Origin: JOPF133 sp052144935
GTDB taxonomy: Bacteria; Acidobacteriota; Terriglobia; Bryobacterales; Bryobacteraceae
DNA: 37,410 nt
Direction: 5' to 3'
NCBI GenBank assembly: GCA_052144935.1
Contig: JBKQPR010000234.1
Coordinates: forward strand, 1 to 37,410
The notes beneath the pieces are model-generated. The model was not told the origin of the DNA and did not search any database. It saw nothing but the letters and a program-made list of their open reading frames with translations. Of the stretch, positions 8,029 to 16,620 are shown piece by piece. The position numbers and the translations under genes are program-made. Each line of letters begins with the position of its first letter. Position 1 is the stretch's first letter.

Positions 8029-10233
8029 TTACGGTATCGTCCAAAATCCGACCACCGGCTTGTCACCGACCAGGCCGTAGGAGGTGATCAGATCTTTGAT
8101 GCTGAACACGCCGCTGCCGCTCATGTTCAAAATCCACTGGCACTCGGCCGAACCCGGTGCACCCGCGGGACAACGGAACACACCGATCCCCTTGTTGCTG
8201 GCGCCAAGCCAGTCACCCGTAACCGGAATGTCACCGGGGAGACCGTAGGAGTACTGCGTGTCACTCGGGATCCAGAAGCCGCTGCCGCTGCTGTTCAGGA
8301 TCCACAGACCGCTCCGGAAGACACCAACCTGGTCAACGGGCGCGTTACCACCGGTACCGGCCCAGTTGCCTACGGCCGGCAGATCGCCGGCGATTCCGTA
8401 GGAATCAATCACGAAGGTAGAAGAGTTGGGAGTCCGGACGTTGTCGATGTCCAGGATCCAGGTGCATACACCAGGCTGACCAACCGCCGGGCACCGCATG
8501 ACACCCACCTTCGATACGCCTGTGCCGTTCCAGTCACCTACGACCGGAATGTCACCGGGCAGACCGAATTGGAAGGTGACATCGCCGCCGATTGTGCCGT
8601 CCCAGACGCCATTGTTGTTCTGGTCGAGGTACCAACTGCAAAGACCAGTACCAGCAGGCGGGCAACGGAACACGCCGAGTTTGATAACGCCGCTACCATC
8701 CCAGTCTCCGGCCACCGGGTAATCGCCGGCCAGGCCGAATTGCGTAGTGATGTCCGACGGTGGGCCGGTGAACACGTAGTTGCCGGCCTCGTTGAGGGTG
8801 AAGAAGCCCAGCGCACCGCCAGCCGGCGCCGGCGGACGGAATACGCCAATCTGCGATGGTTGGCCCGGAAAGACAGTCACTCCATAGGTTTGGGTAGCGG
8901 TTGCCAGGTTGCTGTCGGTTACTTGAAAGCCGAACTCGAAGGGCCCGGAGGCCGTGGGCGTGCCGCTAATCGTGACAGTCGTGGGACCAAAAGTGCGCGT
9001 GAGCCCGGCGGGAAGCGTACACGACACGCAACCTAAGCCCTGGATACAAACCTGCGGACAGGCGACCGGAAGATCGCTCCACGTGTATGGGCCGAGGCCG
9101 CCGGTTACGTTGACGATCGCCAGATACGGCATTCCAACCATACCGCCCGGCAACGAGGCAGGCGTGATCACGAGTTGATTGTCGATCACCGTGGAGTCGG
9201 TGGCGCTGGCGGGAGCCGAACCGCCGCCCGACACGCTCACGCCGTTGACCTGCGGCGAGGTGGCATTGGCGGCCACGTTCACCATGACAGCGATGGGCGA
9301 ATAGCTGGAGCCGGGGTTCAGCACATCGTTACGGGCGCAGGTGCTGCTGAAGCAGCTCCACCCTGTGCCCGACATGGAAACCAGGGTCAGGCCGGCAGGG
9401 ATGGTATCCGCAACTGTGATCAGTCCATTGGTCGCGCCGCCCGACGCTCCGTTCGATACCGTCACCGTGTAGGTGGCGCCCTGCTGGCCCTGATCGAAGT
9501 TGCCGGCGTGCGTCCCGGAGATGCTCAGGGTGGCAGCCAGAGGCGAGGCGGCGAGAGGTGTTAGCGTATAAGCGGTGGCGTAAACATGGTCGCCGACTTG
9601 CGTGGGCGGGTTGCCGACGCCTGCGTCCCCCGCGACGTAAAACGTGATATTCCCCACGTTGGTGGCGGGCGGTGTCCAAGTGAATTGATATGTGGCCGAG
9701 CCGGTTCCCATGGTGCTCAGATATCCGGTGTAGCTATGCTCCATGTACTGCAGCGGGTAGTCCGAGGGGCAGGCCGGGGCGCTACTCTGCTGGCAGCGGC
9801 CCAGCGGATCGGCGCCAGGCAGACACACGGCGTGAAAAATCGAGAGATTGGGCTGGGCGCACATCAGCGCCGTGTTGGTATCGAAGGAGGCCAGCGTGCC
9901 CGCCATGGCAGCAGTGTTGCTCGCCACTCGCGGGGTAAGTTCGAAACCCCAGGCCCGCTGCGCGGTGGCCGGGTCGGAAATCGTGACCGTCAGAAGCTGC
10001 GTCACACCCGGAGTGTAAGTCATTCCATTGGGAAAACTCATCGTGACGCTGCCCGTGTTAGCGGGATCGTTGGTGGTTCCCGCATGACACCCCGCAGCGG
10101 TGCAGGTGCCGTTCTCGTTAGGAACACCACAGTATCCCGGATTCGGTCCGTACTCATACGCCCACAGCAGCAGCGGAATAGCCCCAACCACCACCGCCGT
10201 CTTTGCAATCGTGATCTTGGCCCTGCGTTCCAT
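8029..10233 (-). CDS. Large secreted multi-domain protein with five C-terminal beta-propeller-like repeats
   Basis: Function unknown; likely surface-exposed or secreted. Of 734 residues, 8-26 form an N-terminal membrane/signal segment. Residues about 30-220 resemble the Reeler / 'choice-of-anchor V' type domain, with CGVPNENGTCTAAGCHAG near the start (a GCH motif but not a canonical CxxCH haem site). About 235-345 look like a DUF11-type surface repeat (DTIPAGLTLVSMSGTGWSC), and 350-455 like a putative Ig domain (LPAGLTRTFGPTTVTISGTP). From about 460 to the end, five repeats of roughly 60 residues carry the motif GDxPVxGDW (FGLAGDYPVAGDWDG, FGLPGDIPVVGDWNG, YGIAGDLPAVGNWAG, YGLPGDIPVTGDW, YGLVGDKPVVGFW), each with a GVFRCP strand, as in FG-GAP/VCBS-like proteins. 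GGAGG lies 12 nt before ATG 10233. Monocistronic, ended by the 7969-8000 terminator. Confidence 0.88.
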   Translation of the reverse strand: MERRAKITIAKTAVVVGAIPLLLWAYEYGPNPGYCGVPNENGTCTAAGCHAGTTNDPANTGSVTMSFPNGMTYTPGVTQLLTVTISDPATAQRAWGFELTPRVASNTAAMAGTLASFDTNTALMCAQPNLSIFHAVCLPGADPLGRCQQSSAPACPSDYPLQYMEHSYTGYLSTMGTGSATYQFTWTPPATNVGNITFYVAGDAGVGNPPTQVGDHVYATAYTLTPLAASPLAATLSISGTHAGNFDQGQQGATYTVTVSNGASGGATNGLITVADTIPAGLTLVSMSGTGWSCFSSTCARNDVLNPGSSYSPIAVMVNVAANATSPQVNGVSVSGGGSAPASATDSTVIDNQLVITPASLPGGMVGMPYLAIVNVTGGLGPYTWSDLPVACPQVCIQGLGCVSCTLPAGLTRTFGPTTVTISGTPTASGPFEFGFQVTDSNLATATQTYGVTVFPGQPSQIGVFRPPAPAGGALGFFTLNEAGNYVFTGPPSDITTQFGLAGDYPVAGDWDGSGVIKLGVFRCPPAGTGLCSWYLDQNNNGVWDGTIGGDVTFQFGLPGDIPVVGDWNGTGVSKVGVMRCPAVGQPGVCTWILDIDNVRTPNSSTFVIDSYGIAGDLPAVGNWAGTGGNAPVDQVGVFRSGLWILNSSGSGFWIPSDTQYSYGLPGDIPVTGDWLGASNKGIGVFRCPAGAPGSAECQWILNMSGSGVFSIKDLITSYGLVGDKPVVGFWTIP

Positions 10234-10309
10234 GTTTCAGCATAACCTCCGTCGCTTGCCAGTCTACGCGACCGGCACGCTGAAGACAATCGCACGGACA
10301 AGCAAACTG

Positions 10310-10740
10310 TGAATACCAAGACGGGGAGCGAACTGGGGAATCGCGAGTCGCCGTTCCGTCTGTCACCCGCGCCACTTCAACGCCCAGGTCCAGGGTGTGC
10401 CTGGCGTATTCGACGCTGCGCTCCATGTGGTCGCGCCGCTGGTATTGGAGGGCGGCGGCATAGGGATCGATGGCGGAGCGGCCGGCCACGTCCTCGATCA
10501 CCATCTCCTTTTCATACGGGTGGCCGTTCTTGGCCAGCGCCAGGAAGCGCGCCAGGCGGTCGCTTGCGAATCGGGGAACTGCTTCCGGAAATCCTTCTCC
10601 CAAATGGGGGAGACTTGGGGAGGGCGGCCGGTGATGGGCTTGATGTAAATGCAGACCTGTGGGCACAGCTCGCGGGCGCGGGCCACACGAATAGCATAAA
10701 ATGTTTCGGTCCCAATGTTCAGCTTATTTTGCCGCGGCTC
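10310..10740 (-). pseudogene. Frameshifted gene fragment downstream of the aldolase
   Basis: Two overlapping minus-strand frames look like pieces of one protein. The first, open from 10740, contains ETFYAIRVARARELCPQVC, KPITGRPPQVSPIWEKDF and RKQFPDS. Around 10560-10575 the sensible sequence shifts frame and continues as RLARFLALAKNGHPYEKEM, VIEDVAGRSAIDPYAAAL, QYQRRDHMERSVEYARHTL. Both parts have protein-like composition, and the second shows amphipathic helices; there is no start signal, and the first frame begins right after the aldolase stop codon TAG. I do not recognise the family. A decayed gene, missing its start and carrying at least one frameshift, is the best reading; a sequencing error is possible. 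This segment fills the otherwise empty 10234-10740 gap. Confidence 0.45.
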
Positions 10741-11529
10741 CTAAGCGGGCGTGGCGGCGCGCACCGCGCGGAGCTGCGCCACGGTCTCTTTGGCCTTTTC
10801 CAGCAACATGAGATGTTCGGAGCCGGAGCCGACGAAGCGCATACCGCGCTCGGCCCAGAATTTGGACATCGCCAGGCCGCGCGTTTGAATGCCGGGAACC
10901 ACGCCATGCGCCACGCATTGCTGGATCAGCCGTTCCACGGTGGAGACCAGCAGCGGATGGTCGAACTGGCCGGGCACGCCCAGCGAGATGGAAAGATCGG
11001 CCGGACCGACCATGGCGATATCGACGCCTTTGAGCGAGAGCAGATCGTCGGCGCGCTCCATGGCGGTGGTGGTCTCGAACTGCACCACGGCCAGGGTATT
11101 GCGATTCTGGTGCTCGATGATTTCCGCGAAGCTGCGCGTTTCGTAGCCCACCATGGTGGGATTGACGCCGTAGCCGCGCTTGCCCATGGGAGGGAAGCGC
11201 ATCCAGCTCAGCGCCTCGGCGAGCAGGGCGGGATCTTCGACGCGCGGCAGAATGATCCCCTGCGCGCCCGAATCCAGCAGGCGCGCCACCAGCGAGTAGA
11301 GCAACTCGCAGACGCGCACGATGGGGGTGATGCCAGCCTGGTGGGAGGCGGTGATCATATCGTGGACGGTCTCCAGGTCATAGGAACCGTGCTCCATATC
11401 GATGAACACGTAATCGAAGCCGGCGGCCGCGAAGGCGCGCGGGATCTCGGCCGACCGGTAAACCTGCAGTCCCGACCCGAAAACGGTTTCGCCGCGGGAC
11501 AGCCGCTCGCGGGTTTGATTGACTCGCAT
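10741..11529 (-). CDS. HpcH/HpaI-type class II aldolase
   Basis: Metal-dependent retro-aldol cleavage of a 2-keto-3-deoxy acid to pyruvate (or a related keto acid) plus an aldehyde. The 262-residue length is typical. Seen: FDYVFIDMEHGSYD with the conserved Asp/Glu/His, IVRVCE with the substrate-binding Arg (about 72), GAQGIILPRVED, the first metal ligand Glu152 in VQFETTTAME, and the second, Asp178, in MVGPADLSISLG. This matches 4-hydroxy-2-oxoheptanedioate and 2-keto-3-deoxy-L-rhamnonate aldolases; the substrate cannot be chosen from sequence alone. The start ATG 11529 has AAAGGAG 8 nt upstream. No neighbouring sugar-acid genes are present to refine the role. Confidence 0.92.
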   Translation of the reverse strand: MRVNQTRERLSRGETVFGSGLQVYRSAEIPRAFAAAGFDYVFIDMEHGSYDLETVHDMITASHQAGITPIVRVCELLYSLVARLLDSGAQGIILPRVEDPALLAEALSWMRFPPMGKRGYGVNPTMVGYETRSFAEIIEHQNRNTLAVVQFETTTAMERADDLLSLKGVDIAMVGPADLSISLGVPGQFDHPLLVSTVERLIQQCVAHGVVPGIQTRGLAMSKFWAERGMRFVGSGSEHLMLLEKAKETVAQLRAVRAATPA

Positions 11530-11759
11530 GGGTGATGCTCCTTTCGATCGCTAAAAGACTATGCTACCCTACTGCCTGACTGCCTATGACTGTCCGCTAG
11601 TTCCAGTTCGTCGCAGACCGCTGACAGGGCGGGGGCGCGCTCCGGGTTTCCTTTTTCGGCCCGGCGCGCAAATCTCTCCGAGCCCGTCTGTCGGGAGAGG
11701 TGCGGCGAACGCGCGGCAATGGATGTTTCCCAACCCCATAGTCCAAGGAGCGAACAGTC

Positions 11760-12836
11760 ATGCTCTTAGAGTCCTTAGGCGCCGATGCCCGAATTTTCGG
11801 CGCATTCCAAAGTTACGCCGCGCAAGGCCTGCTGCTGGGCCGCGTGGCCCTTTCTCAACGCGACCGGTATCATCTCTACACCGAATCGGGTGAACTGGCG
11901 GCGGAGCCCTCCGGCGCGCTGTGGTACCGGGCGCCGGACCGCGCCGCAATGCCCGTGGCCGGCGATTGGGTGGCGGCGCGCAGCGTGGCGCCGGGGCAGG
12001 CCATCGTGGAAGCGGTGCTGCCGCGGCGCACCTGCTTTTCGCGCCGCGCGGCCGGCACGCGCGAGGAGGAGCAGCCGGTAGCCGCCAACATCGACATGGT
12101 GTTCCTGGTGTGCGGCCTGGATGGCGATTTCAACCTGCGCCGGCTGGAGCGTTATCTCACGCTGGCGGCTCAAAGCGGCGCGGAGCCGGTGGTGGTACTC
12201 AACAAGTCCGATGTGTGCGCGGAGGCAGACGCGCGCCGGGCGGAGGCTGCGTCGGTGGCCGGCGCGATGGCCGGCGCCGCACCCATCGTGATTTGCAGCG
12301 CCCGGGAAGCGGCCGGCGTGGACGCGCTGGCGGCTTTCCTTCGGCCCGGCCGGACGGTAGCGCTGCTGGGTTCCTCGGGCGTGGGCAAATCGACCATTGT
12401 CAACCGCCTGCTGGGCGAGGAACGCCTGCCCACCAGGGAAGTGCGCCTGAGCGACAGCCGCGGCCGGCACATCACCACGCATCGCGAGCTGGTGCCCCTT
12501 GACGCCGGGGGAGCGCTGATCGACACGCCGGGCATGCGCGAACTGCAGCTCTGGGCCGGCGAAGAGAGCGTGGAGCGGGCCTTCGCGGACATCGCCGGCC
12601 TGGCGGAGCAGTGCCGTTATAGGGACTGCTCGCACGCGGGCGAGCCGGGTTGCGCGGTAGCGGAGGCGCTGGCGGCGGGAACACTTCCGCTGGAGCGGTG
12701 GGAGAGCTACCGCAAGCTGCGCAGTGAGGCGCAACGCCACGAGATTCTGGCCGACCGCGTGGCCGCGCAGGAGCGGAAGCGCAAGCTCAAGCGGATGCAC
12801 CAGGCTGCCAGGGAATTCTATAAATTCCGGCGCTGA
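11760..12836 (+). CDS. rsgA: Ribosome small-subunit-dependent GTPase A
   Basis: Circularly permuted GTPase acting in late 30S subunit maturation. The 358-residue product has an N-terminal OB-fold region (PVAGDWVAA), then the G motifs in permuted order: G4 NKSD at 148-151, G1 GSSGVGKST at 204-212 and G3 DTPG at 255-258. RHITTHREL is the switch region. The C-terminal zinc site is CRYRDCSHAGEPGC (Cys285, Cys290, His292, Cys298). A basic C-terminal helix (ERKRKLKRMHQAAREFYKFRR) is typical for rRNA contact. AAGGAG lies about 9-10 nt before ATG 11760. The upstream 230-bp gap carries no gene that I can support. Confidence 0.95.
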   Translation: MLLESLGADARIFGAFQSYAAQGLLLGRVALSQRDRYHLYTESGELAAEPSGALWYRAPDRAAMPVAGDWVAARSVAPGQAIVEAVLPRRTCFSRRAAGTREEEQPVAANIDMVFLVCGLDGDFNLRRLERYLTLAAQSGAEPVVVLNKSDVCAEADARRAEAASVAGAMAGAAPIVICSAREAAGVDALAAFLRPGRTVALLGSSGVGKSTIVNRLLGEERLPTREVRLSDSRGRHITTHRELVPLDAGGALIDTPGMRELQLWAGEESVERAFADIAGLAEQCRYRDCSHAGEPGCAVAEALAAGTLPLERWESYRKLRSEAQRHEILADRVAAQERKRKLKRMHQAAREFYKFRR

Positions 12837-12887
12837 TGGAGAGGCGGTCAAAAGAGGCGCGCGCAATCGCGTGACAATGGAAGATTC

Positions 12888-13760
12888 ATGCAGGAATACG
12901 ATGTAGCCCTGAAGCTGTTGTTGCGAGGGCCGGCCAAGCTCACCATGCACGAGTTGACCGGTACCACGGTTGAGCAGTGGCTGGATGTCGAGCTATCCAA
13001 GGTGCAAAATCCTCGGGTGGACCTCCTCGGCAAGACCACCGATGGGGGTCTCGTCCACCTGGAACTGCAGAGCACCAATGATACCGCGATGCCGCTGCGG
13101 ATGGCCGAATATTGCCTGGGAGTGTTTCGGCAGTTTGGAAAATTCCCGCGCCAGGTTCTGCTCTATGTAGGCGAAGCTCCTCTTCAAATGGGCGACGAGC
13201 TACGTGGTCCCGATCTGTGGTTCCGGTACCGCGCCATCGACATTCGCGATCTGGATGGCGACCACCTGTTGGAAAGCGAGGATATCGGAGATAATGTGAT
13301 TGCGGTCCTGGCACGATTGCGGGACCATAAAGATGCGGTTCGGAGGATCGTGGAGAAGATCGCCGGTTTAGCGGCGGGCGAGCGGCAGACGGCTCTGGCC
13401 CAACTATTAATCCTGGCCGGTCTTAGGCACCTTGAGGAAACCGTAGAACGGGAGGCGCGAAAAATGCCGATTTTCATTGACATCCTGGAAAACAAGGTCC
13501 TGGGGCGCGAGTATAAGAGGGGCTTGGAGGAGGGCAAACTGGAAGGCAAGCTGGAAGGCAAACTGGAAGGCAAGCTGGAAGGCAAGCTGGAAGGCAAGCT
13601 GGAAGGCGAGCTGAAAGTTCTACGCCGCCTGATCGAGAAACGCTTCGGCGCGATACCGGGTTGGGCGGAAGAGCGGCTGGCTGGCCAATCGGCGGCGGAT
13701 CTCGAAGAATTGAGCGTGCGCGTGCTCGATGCCCAGAGTATTGAGGACCTGCTGAAGTAA
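12888..13760 (+). CDS. Rpn-family PD-(D/E)XK nuclease with DUF4351 tail
   Basis: Likely recombination-promoting nuclease of the Rpn / transposase_31-like superfamily. Residues 1-130 show the restriction-endonuclease fold pattern: DVELSKVQNPRVDLLGK, then GGLVHLELQSTND, giving catalytic candidates Asp45, Glu59 and Gln61 (D...ExQ variant of PD-(D/E)XK). Residues about 215-242 are a (KLEG)n repeat coded by a 12-bp tandem repeat (13530-13613), predicted as a charged helix or linker. The end (LKVLRRLIEKRFGAIPGWAEERL, split by position 232 onward) is the DUF4351 helical domain. ATG 12888 has only GGAAGA upstream. A partial tandem copy of the 3' portion follows directly. Such genes are typically multi-copy in a genome; that cannot be tested here. 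Confidence 0.85.
   Translation: MQEYDVALKLLLRGPAKLTMHELTGTTVEQWLDVELSKVQNPRVDLLGKTTDGGLVHLELQSTNDTAMPLRMAEYCLGVFRQFGKFPRQVLLYVGEAPLQMGDELRGPDLWFRYRAIDIRDLDGDHLLESEDIGDNVIAVLARLRDHKDAVRRIVEKIAGLAAGERQTALAQLLILAGLRHLEETVEREARKMPIFIDILENKVLGREYKRGLEEGKLEGKLEGKLEGKLEGKLEGKLEGELKVLRRLIEKRFGAIPGWAEERLAGQSAADLEELSVRVLDAQSIEDLLK
13530..13613 (+). repeat. 12-bp tandem repeat inside the Rpn-type gene, seven units
   Basis: Units of GAAGGCAARCTG code for EGKL seven times. The period is four codons, so copy-number change would keep the frame and lengthen or shorten the linker between the nuclease and DUF4351 parts. The partial copy downstream has ten such units of different sequence. Confidence 0.95.
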
Positions 13761-13772
13761 CGACCGGGCGCG

Positions 13773-14153
13773 GGACTTTGGGCCGGCAATCGATCCTGGC
13801 CGGCCTCTGGCACTTAGAACGGGGCGCGAAAAATGCCGATTTTCATCGATATCCTGGAAAACAAGGTCTTGGGGCGTGAGTATAAGAGGGGCCTGCAGGA
13901 AGGCCTGCAAGAAGGCCTGCAAGAAGGCCTGCACGAAGGCGAACTGAAAGGCAAACTGGAAGGCAAACTGGAAGGCGAACTGGAAGGCGAACTGGAAGGC
14001 GAACTGAAAGTTCTACGCCGCCTGATCGAGAAGCGCTTCGGCGCCATACCGAGCTGGGTGGAAGAGCGCCTCGCAAGCCGATCGACAGCCGAGTTGGAGG
14101 AGCTGAGCGTGCGCCTGCTCGACGCCCAGAGTATCGAAGACTTGCTGCCATAA
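13773..14153 (+). pseudogene. Tandem partial copy of the Rpn-type gene's 3' module
   Basis: Begins 12 bp after the stop of the full gene and repeats its last third. A degraded stretch (13773-13825, matching 13391-13460 with gaps) leads into a near-identical segment whose frame, from ATG 13833, reads MPIFIDILENKVLGREYKRG, then a ten-unit QEGL/ELEG repeat, then a complete DUF4351 tail ending SIEDLLP. The nuclease fold with Asp/Glu/Gln is absent. The 106-codon frame could be translated, but no Shine-Dalgarno sequence precedes ATG 13833, so it is treated as a remnant; a small DUF4351-only protein is the alternative. The tail differs from the first copy mostly by conservative changes, so the copies have had time to diverge. 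Confidence 0.75.
13891..14010 (+). repeat. 12-bp tandem repeat in the partial Rpn copy, ten units
   Basis: Two unit types occur in blocks: GCCTGCARGAAG (four units, coding LQEG) then GCRAACTGGAAG-like (six units, coding ELKG/KLEG/ELEG). The unit number and sequence differ from the seven-unit repeat in the full-length gene, which shows independent turnover in each copy. Confidence 0.93.
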
Positions 14154-14228
14154 CGCACCCGCAAACCCAGCTTCCGCAGCCCCGGGCCGCCCCTGCGATC
14201 CCCGCTTCGCTATCATGGGGCGAGCCAA

Positions 14229-15128
14229 ATGGACTGCGCCATTCGAACCTGCGATCTTTCCAAGCACTTCGGCCGCACGCCCGTGCTGGACCACGTCAAC
14301 CTGCAGGTGCCGCCCGGCAGCATCTATGGGCTGGTGGGCGCCAATGGCGCGGGCAAAACCACCACCATCAAGGTGCTCATGAACCTGCTGACTCCCAGCT
14401 CCGGCCGTTGCGAGGTGCTGGGCGCCGATTCGCGGCGGCTCTCGGCCGGTGACTTTGCCCAAATCGGCTACGTTTCGGAAAATCAGGAAATGCCCGACTG
14501 GATGACCGTGGGCTACTTCATGGAGCACTTGAGCCACTTCTATCCCGCCTGGGACGCCACCCTCGCCGGCGCCCTGCTGCGCCGTTTTGAACTGCCGCCA
14601 GGCCGTAAGCTCCGCGACTTATCCCACGGCATGCGAATGAAAGCGGCGCTGGCTTCTTCGCTGGCCTACCAGCCGCGTCTGATGGTTCTCGACGAGCCCT
14701 TCACGGGGTTGGACGCGGTGGTGCGCGACGAACTCATCGAGGGCATCCTCACACGCACCGGCAGCACCACGATCTTCATTTCCTCGCACGATCTGACCGA
14801 GATCGAAAGCTTCGTCACGCATATCGGTTACCTGGACCAGGGACGGCTGCATTTCTCCGAAGAACTCCAATCCGTCAGCGGGCGGTTTCGCGAGATCGCC
14901 CTCACCTTCGCCGCTGGGCCACCGATTCCCGAGCCTTGGCCGACCCATTGGCTGCTGCCGCAGACCAGCGAGAACGTCCTCCGCTTCATCGAAACCCGCT
15001 ACGAGGCCGAAGGCGCCGGCGCCGAGATTCGCCGCCTGTTCCCGGAAGTGCGCGAGATCGCCGCCAGCGCCATGCCGCTACGCTCGATTTTTGTGGCGCT
15101 GGTCAAAGCCGGGCGGAAAGCGGTCTGA
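14229..15128 (+). CDS. ABC transporter ATP-binding protein
   Basis: Nucleotide-binding subunit of an ABC exporter of the YtrB/YhcG (antibiotic or lipid export) type. In 299 residues: Walker A GANGAGKTT at 37-45, Q-loop Gln near 86, signature LSHGM at 131-135 (canonical LSGGQ, His at position 3), Walker B LMVLDEP at 151-157, D-loop GLDAVV, and switch His187 in SSHD. The segment SENQEMPDWMTVGYFMEHL is typical for the YhcG-like group. The C-terminal 90 residues form an accessory domain common in this group. TATCAT at 14211 lies 12 nt before ATG 14229. The next gene starts 13 bp after the stop and codes for its presumed permease. Confidence 0.92.
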   Translation: MDCAIRTCDLSKHFGRTPVLDHVNLQVPPGSIYGLVGANGAGKTTTIKVLMNLLTPSSGRCEVLGADSRRLSAGDFAQIGYVSENQEMPDWMTVGYFMEHLSHFYPAWDATLAGALLRRFELPPGRKLRDLSHGMRMKAALASSLAYQPRLMVLDEPFTGLDAVVRDELIEGILTRTGSTTIFISSHDLTEIESFVTHIGYLDQGRLHFSEELQSVSGRFREIALTFAAGPPIPEPWPTHWLLPQTSENVLRFIETRYEAEGAGAEIRRLFPEVREIAASAMPLRSIFVALVKAGRKAV

Positions 15129-15141
15129 AGGCCTGGCGCTT

Positions 15142-16620
15142 ATGCGAGAGGCTCTCTTTCTCTTCCGAAAGGACGTGCGCCATTTCCGGCTGCAACTGGC
15201 CGGTTTCCTGGCGTTGATGGGCCTGCTGGCGTGCACGGAAGCGACCAATCCGCGGCATCCGGAATGGTTCGGGGCGGGCTTGGCCAGTCAGTGGCTGCTG
15301 GTGCCGGCGGCCTGGTACCTGGTGGCGCTGGCGATTCATGAACAGAAACTGCCCGGCGACCAGCAATACTGGCTGACGCGGCCTTACCCCCGCGGCAGCC
15401 TGTTGCTGGCCAAAGCGCTCTTCGTGGTGGCGTTTCTGAATCTGCCGCTGCTGGCGACTCAGGCCTTCGCGCTGGCAGTCAATGGCCTGGCGCCGTTGAC
15501 GTACTGGCGCGCGCTGGTGGCCCGGCAGTTCTTCTTCTCCGCGCTGTTGGTGCTTCCGGCCGCGGCGTTGGCCTCGGTTACCGCCAGTCTGGCTCAATTC
15601 GCCATGGGCGCGTTGGCGGGATTCGGCGTGGTGCTGGCGATCGAATTGGGCGGCGGGCATCCACCAGGCCAATGGGGCGGGCTGGATTGGATCGAGTCCT
15701 CGGCTGTAGGCGGGCTGGCATTCGCGATTTTCACCGGCGTGATGCTGCTGCAATATACGCGGCGCAAGACTCTGCTCGCGGCATCGATATTGGCGGGCGG
15801 AGTGGTGGCCTGCGCCCTGCTGCCCGCCTTGGATCTCTGGCCGGGCGGATTCGCCATCCAGAAGCGCCTCGGGGCGCGGCTTGCCGAGGACTCCATGGCA
15901 CGCCTCCAGTTCGATGCGGCACGCGACCCTGCGGAGGGCCGCAGCCTGTTACCACGATGGCCGGACCATCCGGAACGGGCGGGGCTCGCCATACCGGTTC
16001 AACTGACCGGCATCCCCGCAGGAATGGCGTTGCTGAGCGAGCGCGCCGCGGCAGCCGTCGAAGCGCCCGATGGAAACTCATGGGACTCCGGCTGGCAGCC
16101 ATCCCTCGCTGAGCCGCGCGCGCTCGCCGCCGATGGCCCCTCCTGGCAGTTCCTGGCGGTGGGCCGCCGGTTCTTCGATGGCGTGAAGGAGCGCCCGGTG
16201 CGCCTGCAAATCAGGGCGGCGTTCACGCTGCTGGGCGTGGCCACCAACGCAACTTTGCCGGTGCCATCCGAGGCCCGCTGGGTTCCCGATGTGGGATTCT
16301 GCTGGACCTCGGCGGCCCGCTTCACCTGCTACTCGCCGTTCGGACACGCTGCCTGGGTGGAGGCCGAAGCGCGACCGGCTCCTCCGGCTTCGCCCGAGCT
16401 CGTGCCGATGCGCCCCGAGATATCCTACGCGCCCTACCCTACGAGCGCCGGTTTCGGCTTGTGGAAGACGGATCTCGATGCCATGTGGATGCGCGCCATG
16501 CCCTGGAAAGAGATCGCCATTCAGACGCGCCAGGCGCTGGCGCATTTCGAGCTGGATCTCGACATCCCGCAGATCCGCCTGGCTCGGTATGCCGGCCCGG
16601 CAGGGGGACCGAACCCATGA
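15142..16620 (+). CDS. ABC transporter permease with C-terminal soluble domain (first of pair)
   Basis: Inner-membrane subunit, 492 residues. Residues 1-260 hold about six or seven hydrophobic segments (e.g. FLALMGLLAC, WLLVPAAWYLVALAI, ALAGFGVVLAIEL, LLAASILAGGVVACALLPAL). The conserved cytosolic loop LPGDQQYWLTRPYPRG (about 70-86) is shared with the next gene. Residues 260-492 are soluble, beta-rich and unlike any domain that I recognise; they probably face the periplasm. ATG 15142 is preferred over the upstream in-frame start at 15091, which lies inside the ATPase gene; GAAGG lies about 10 nt upstream. The stop overlaps the start of the second permease (ATGA). Substrate unknown. Confidence 0.85.
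   Translation: MREALFLFRKDVRHFRLQLAGFLALMGLLACTEATNPRHPEWFGAGLASQWLLVPAAWYLVALAIHEQKLPGDQQYWLTRPYPRGSLLLAKALFVVAFLNLPLLATQAFALAVNGLAPLTYWRALVARQFFFSALLVLPAAALASVTASLAQFAMGALAGFGVVLAIELGGGHPPGQWGGLDWIESSAVGGLAFAIFTGVMLLQYTRRKTLLAASILAGGVVACALLPALDLWPGGFAIQKRLGARLAEDSMARLQFDAARDPAEGRSLLPRWPDHPERAGLAIPVQLTGIPAGMALLSERAAAAVEAPDGNSWDSGWQPSLAEPRALAADGPSWQFLAVGRRFFDGVKERPVRLQIRAAFTLLGVATNATLPVPSEARWVPDVGFCWTSAARFTCYSPFGHAAWVEAEARPAPPASPELVPMRPEISYAPYPTSAGFGLWKTDLDAMWMRAMPWKEIAIQTRQALAHFELDLDIPQIRLARYAGPAGGPNP

Noticed and set aside
7841..8044. 67-codon minus-strand ORF after the large secreted-protein gene
   Set aside because: It runs through the UUCG-loop terminator hairpin and has no ribosome-binding site.
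10309..11535. 408-codon plus-strand ORF opposite the aldolase
   Set aside because: Antisense shadow of a confident gene with complete active-site motifs.
11530..11759. tRNA or small RNA in the gap before rsgA
   Set aside because: Only a weak CTCTCC...GGGAGAG inverted repeat near 11675-11700; no cloverleaf or T-run.
13530..14010. CRISPR or non-coding repeat array in the Rpn-type genes
   Set aside because: The 12-bp repeats are in frame and code for a regular charged EGKL helix or linker.
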